A stretch of 64,000 nucleotides of DNA from PBB1 sp031390425 (lineage in GTDB: Bacteria; Pseudomonadota; Gammaproteobacteria; Burkholderiales; Burkholderiaceae_C): NCBI GenBank assembly GCA_031390425.1, contig JANMTL010000297.1, positions 1 through 64,000 on the forward strand, read 5' to 3'. Positions within the stretch are counted from its first letter, which is position 1, and every line of letters starts with the position of its first letter. Under the pieces are notes generated by a model. It saw only the letters and a program-made list of their open reading frames with translations. It ran no database searches and was not told the DNA's origin. Below, one piece after another: positions 62,050-64,000 of this stretch. The translations under genes and the position numbers were made by a program.

Positions 62050-62658
62050 CTAACGCGCAGTTCGACCCTGCGGAGAATGACTTTTTCTACCGGCCCGGGT
62101 CGGACCGGGTGCCTGACCGCACACCGCCGGAGCAAACCATTCGGTGATCAGCAGCGGCACGCCGCGCCGGGTGAAAACCGATCGGCGGTACCACAGCGGC
62201 ATGCCGCTCCATTTCAGGCGCTCACCAAGGCGGCGCGCGCGCAGCGGCGGCATGCGGCCGCTGCCGAGGCGGTTGCAGCAAGCGGCCCGCAGACCGAACA
62301 GCAAGTCGGCCAGTGGTCGGCTGCCCAGGCCGCGCAGGGCGCGCCAGGTGAGCAGCGACTGCACTGCGGGCAGCACGGTGCGGGCATGCACCAGCGCCTG
62401 CCCATCGCCCCACAGCATCACCTCGCGCACATGGCAGCGAAGCACCCGCGCGCAGGGTCGGCCTGCGCGGCGCAAGGCCCGCAGTTCATCGGCCCGTGCG
62501 GGCGCAGCACCCTGCTTCAGCACCTGCACCTCGAACCCACCAAACGCCTGTGCGAGGCGCCGACTGAGCGAGCCATCGGACTCCAACCAGGCGCGCAAGG
62601 CCCGATCGACCGGTGCGGCCCGAGCCGTTGGATGCCCGCCAGGTGTGGCCGGGTGCAT
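62050..62658 (-). CDS. ubiC: Chorismate pyruvate-lyase UbiC
   Basis: Converts chorismate to 4-hydroxybenzoate, the first committed step of ubiquinone synthesis. The 202-aa product has the UbiC landmarks REVMLWGDGQALVHARTVLP (Arg and product-binding stretch), LGSRPLADLLF and YRRSVFTRRGVPLLITEWF with the conserved Glu. E. coli UbiC is 165 aa; the extra N-terminal residues here may be real or the start may be internal. ATG 62658 lies seven bases after the stop of the MaoC-like gene, so the two are probably one operon. Confidence 0.85.
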   Translation of the reverse strand: MHPATPGGHPTARAAPVDRALRAWLESDGSLSRRLAQAFGGFEVQVLKQGAAPARADELRALRRAGRPCARVLRCHVREVMLWGDGQALVHARTVLPAVQSLLTWRALRGLGSRPLADLLFGLRAACCNRLGSGRMPPLRARRLGERLKWSGMPLWYRRSVFTRRGVPLLITEWFAPAVCGQAPGPTRAGRKSHSPQGRTAR

Positions 62659-62665
62659 CACAAGA

Positions 62666-63118
62666 TCATGCCGCCAGGTCCTTGACGAGGATGGTTCCGC
62701 GTGACACCAGTGCAGGCTTTGCGTGGGCGACCGACGCGCTGCCGTCCAGGTGCACCAGCAACCCGTGCAGCCTGTCGTTCCACTCGGCGGTGGCAACCCG
62801 CCATTGCAGCACGATGTCCTGGTCCGCGAACACCGGGCCCTTGAAGGCGAAGTTCATGTTCAGGCACAGCATCTCGCGCTTGATGCCATCGTCGTCGCGC
62901 GAGAAATGCGTGGCCAGCAAACCCATCATGATGGCGCTGGTGTGCTGGCCGCTCGCGATGATTTCGCCGAAGCGCGCGCGTTGCGCCATCGAGGTGTCGG
63001 TGTGCAACGGGTTCCGGTCGCCGCTGAGTTGGGCGAACGCAGCGATGTCCTCGCGCGAGTAACGCATCACCCGGGACACTTTCTCTCCCACAACGACGAG
63101 CGGGTTCTTGTCGGTCAT
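62666..63118 (-). CDS. MaoC-like hydratase (R-specific enoyl-CoA hydratase family)
   Basis: A 150-aa single hotdog-domain protein. The MaoC/PhaJ catalytic motif is seen as FAQLSGDRNPLHTDTSMA, with Asp and His spaced as in R-specific enoyl-CoA hydratases. FGEIIASGQHTSAIMMGLLA follows in the usual place, and the domain closes with LVSRGTILVKDLAA. The substrate is not predictable; it could feed polyhydroxyalkanoate or modify acyl chains. It is between aceK and ubiC on the same strand with gaps of 28 and 7 bp. Confidence 0.85.
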   Translation of the reverse strand: MTDKNPLVVVGEKVSRVMRYSREDIAAFAQLSGDRNPLHTDTSMAQRARFGEIIASGQHTSAIMMGLLATHFSRDDDGIKREMLCLNMNFAFKGPVFADQDIVLQWRVATAEWNDRLHGLLVHLDGSASVAHAKPALVSRGTILVKDLAA

Positions 63119-63146
63119 CTCGATTCGCCAAAAAGTTCAAGGCCGT

Positions 63147-64000
63147 TCAGCTGGCACCCGCGTTCGCCACGGCGAGCAACTGCATCTTGCGTTGGTGCTC
63201 GAACCGCTTGGTCGACTCGTACGGAAAAACGTCGTGTACGTGGCCCGCGAGGATGCGTTCCTTGTGCTCTTGCCAGAACGCGGCGTCGAGCAGGTCGGCG
63301 TGATGCTTCAGGAACACCTCGCGCACCTTGGCGTTGCAGAGCAGGAAGGGGCGAAAGGTCTCCGGAAACACGTCTTTCGGACCGACGGTGTACCAGACCT
63401 CGCCGGACATTTCCTCCTCTTCGTTGCGTGGCTCGGGCACGCGGCGGAACTGGCAGTCGGTGATGTATTCGATCTCGTCGTAGTCGTAGAACACCACCTT
63501 GCCATGCCGCATCACACCGAAGTTTTTCCACAGCATGTCGCCCGGAAAGATGTTGGCGGCCACCAGGTCCTTGATCGCATTGCCGTACTCGATCACCGCC
63601 TGCGTGATTTGTACGGGCGAGGCTTCTTGAAGGTAGATGTTCAGCGGGATCATGCGCCGCTCGATGTAGACATGGCGGATGACCAAATCGTCGCCGTCTT
63701 CTTCGAGCAGGCTGGGGCAGAACTTCTTCAGCTCATCGACCAGTTCGTCGTCGAAGCGCGCGCGCGGGAAGGCCACATTGCTGTACTCCAGCGTGTCGGC
63801 CATGCGGCCCACGCGGTCGTGTTGCTTGACCAGCAGGTACTTGCTCTTGATGATTTCGCGCGTCGTTTCCTTTTGCGGCGGGTAGTAGTCCTTGATGACC
63901 TTGAACACATACGGGAACGACGGCAGGTCGAACACCAGCATCACCATGCCCTTGATGCCGGGTGCGATGCGGAACTGGTCGGACGAATGCCGCAGGTGCG
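63147..64000 (-). CDS. aceK: Isocitrate dehydrogenase kinase/phosphatase AceK (partial)
   Basis: C-terminal 283 or so residues of AceK, which phosphorylates and dephosphorylates isocitrate dehydrogenase to switch carbon to the glyoxylate shunt. Seen are SDQFRIAPGIKGMVMLVFDL, SKYLLVKQHDRVGRMADTLE, NIFPGDMLWKNFGVMRHGKV and the catalytic-loop-like VVFYDYDEIEYITDC (DYDE motif), all hallmarks of the family, whose normal length is near 580-600 aa. The 5' part lies beyond the right edge. The presence of AceK implies a functional glyoxylate shunt, which suits growth on fatty acids by the beta-oxidation operon at 4-10.7 kb. Confidence 0.95.
   Translation of the reverse strand, partial: HLRHSSDQFRIAPGIKGMVMLVFDLPSFPYVFKVIKDYYPPQKETTREIIKSKYLLVKQHDRVGRMADTLEYSNVAFPRARFDDELVDELKKFCPSLLEEDGDDLVIRHVYIERRMIPLNIYLQEASPVQITQAVIEYGNAIKDLVAANIFPGDMLWKNFGVMRHGKVVFYDYDEIEYITDCQFRRVPEPRNEEEEMSGEVWYTVGPKDVFPETFRPFLLCNAKVREVFLKHHADLLDAAFWQEHKERILAGHVHDVFPYESTKRFEHQRKMQLLAVANAGAS

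Overview
The window reads as chromosome of a high-GC betaproteobacterium of the order Burkholderiales (Comamonadaceae/Sphaerotilaceae-like). Reasons: strong G/C bias at third codon positions, a typical proteobacterial gene set (gltIJ, ahpCF, ubiC, aceK, a type II secretion operon, a double-length UvrA) and dispersed palindromic repeats of a kind common in that order. Genus is not resolved. I see no rRNA, tRNA, CRISPR array, prophage or intact insertion sequence.

Layout. 1-4.0 kb: end of a glutamate/aspartate ABC transporter operon (gltI, partial gltJ), an Atm1-type ABC exporter and a divergent acyl-CoA thioesterase. 4.0-10.7 kb (- strand): a fatty acid beta-oxidation operon of acyl-CoA dehydrogenase, HADH/ECH fusion, thiolase and enoyl-CoA hydratase. 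It is interrupted between fusion and thiolase by a roughly 300-bp element with palindromic inverted ends carrying a truncated DUF559 gene. 10.9-12.1 kb: an HNH endonuclease and a SlyB-like lipoprotein. 12.1-20.3 kb: a first glycan/surface region with a TPR-2OG oxygenase, a frameshifted GH42-like protein, a radical SAM/SPASM protein, an acyltransferase-3 protein, a polytopic membrane protein and a family 2 glycosyltransferase.

20.5-31.5 kb: a tightly packed type II secretion operon (gspE-F-G-H-I-J-K-L-M-C/N-D) followed by a small lipoprotein. Then come a 580-aa secreted surface protein with its own terminator, a periplasmic PpiC-type prolyl isomerase, and an ABC-2 polysaccharide exporter (Wzm/Wzt with a C-terminal cargo-recognition domain). 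These are followed by an LpxL-like acyltransferase, a GT41 (O-GlcNAc-transferase-like) TPR protein and a 1334-aa methyltransferase/coiled-coil/GT2/GT4 protein, with a GT2 gene divergent from the last. A reasonable reading is that 12-45 kb makes, modifies, exports and displays a surface glycan and a secreted surface protein; this link is inference from position and domain content.

44.9-47.2 kb: ahpC-ahpF peroxide defence, closed by a strong terminator. 47.2-47.9 kb: a VapC/ribbon-helix-helix toxin-antitoxin pair. 47.9-53.7 kb: a 1935-aa tandem UvrA. 53.9-56.0 kb: a soluble hybrid histidine kinase, followed by a 445-bp nested inverted repeat. 56.5-58.1 kb: malonyl-CoA synthetase. 58.2-60.1 kb: an MHS-type MFS transporter with a 56-aa membrane protein. 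60.2-64.0 kb (- strand): DUF1289, DUF4126, a second VapBC pair, UbiC, a MaoC-like hydratase and the C-terminal part of AceK.
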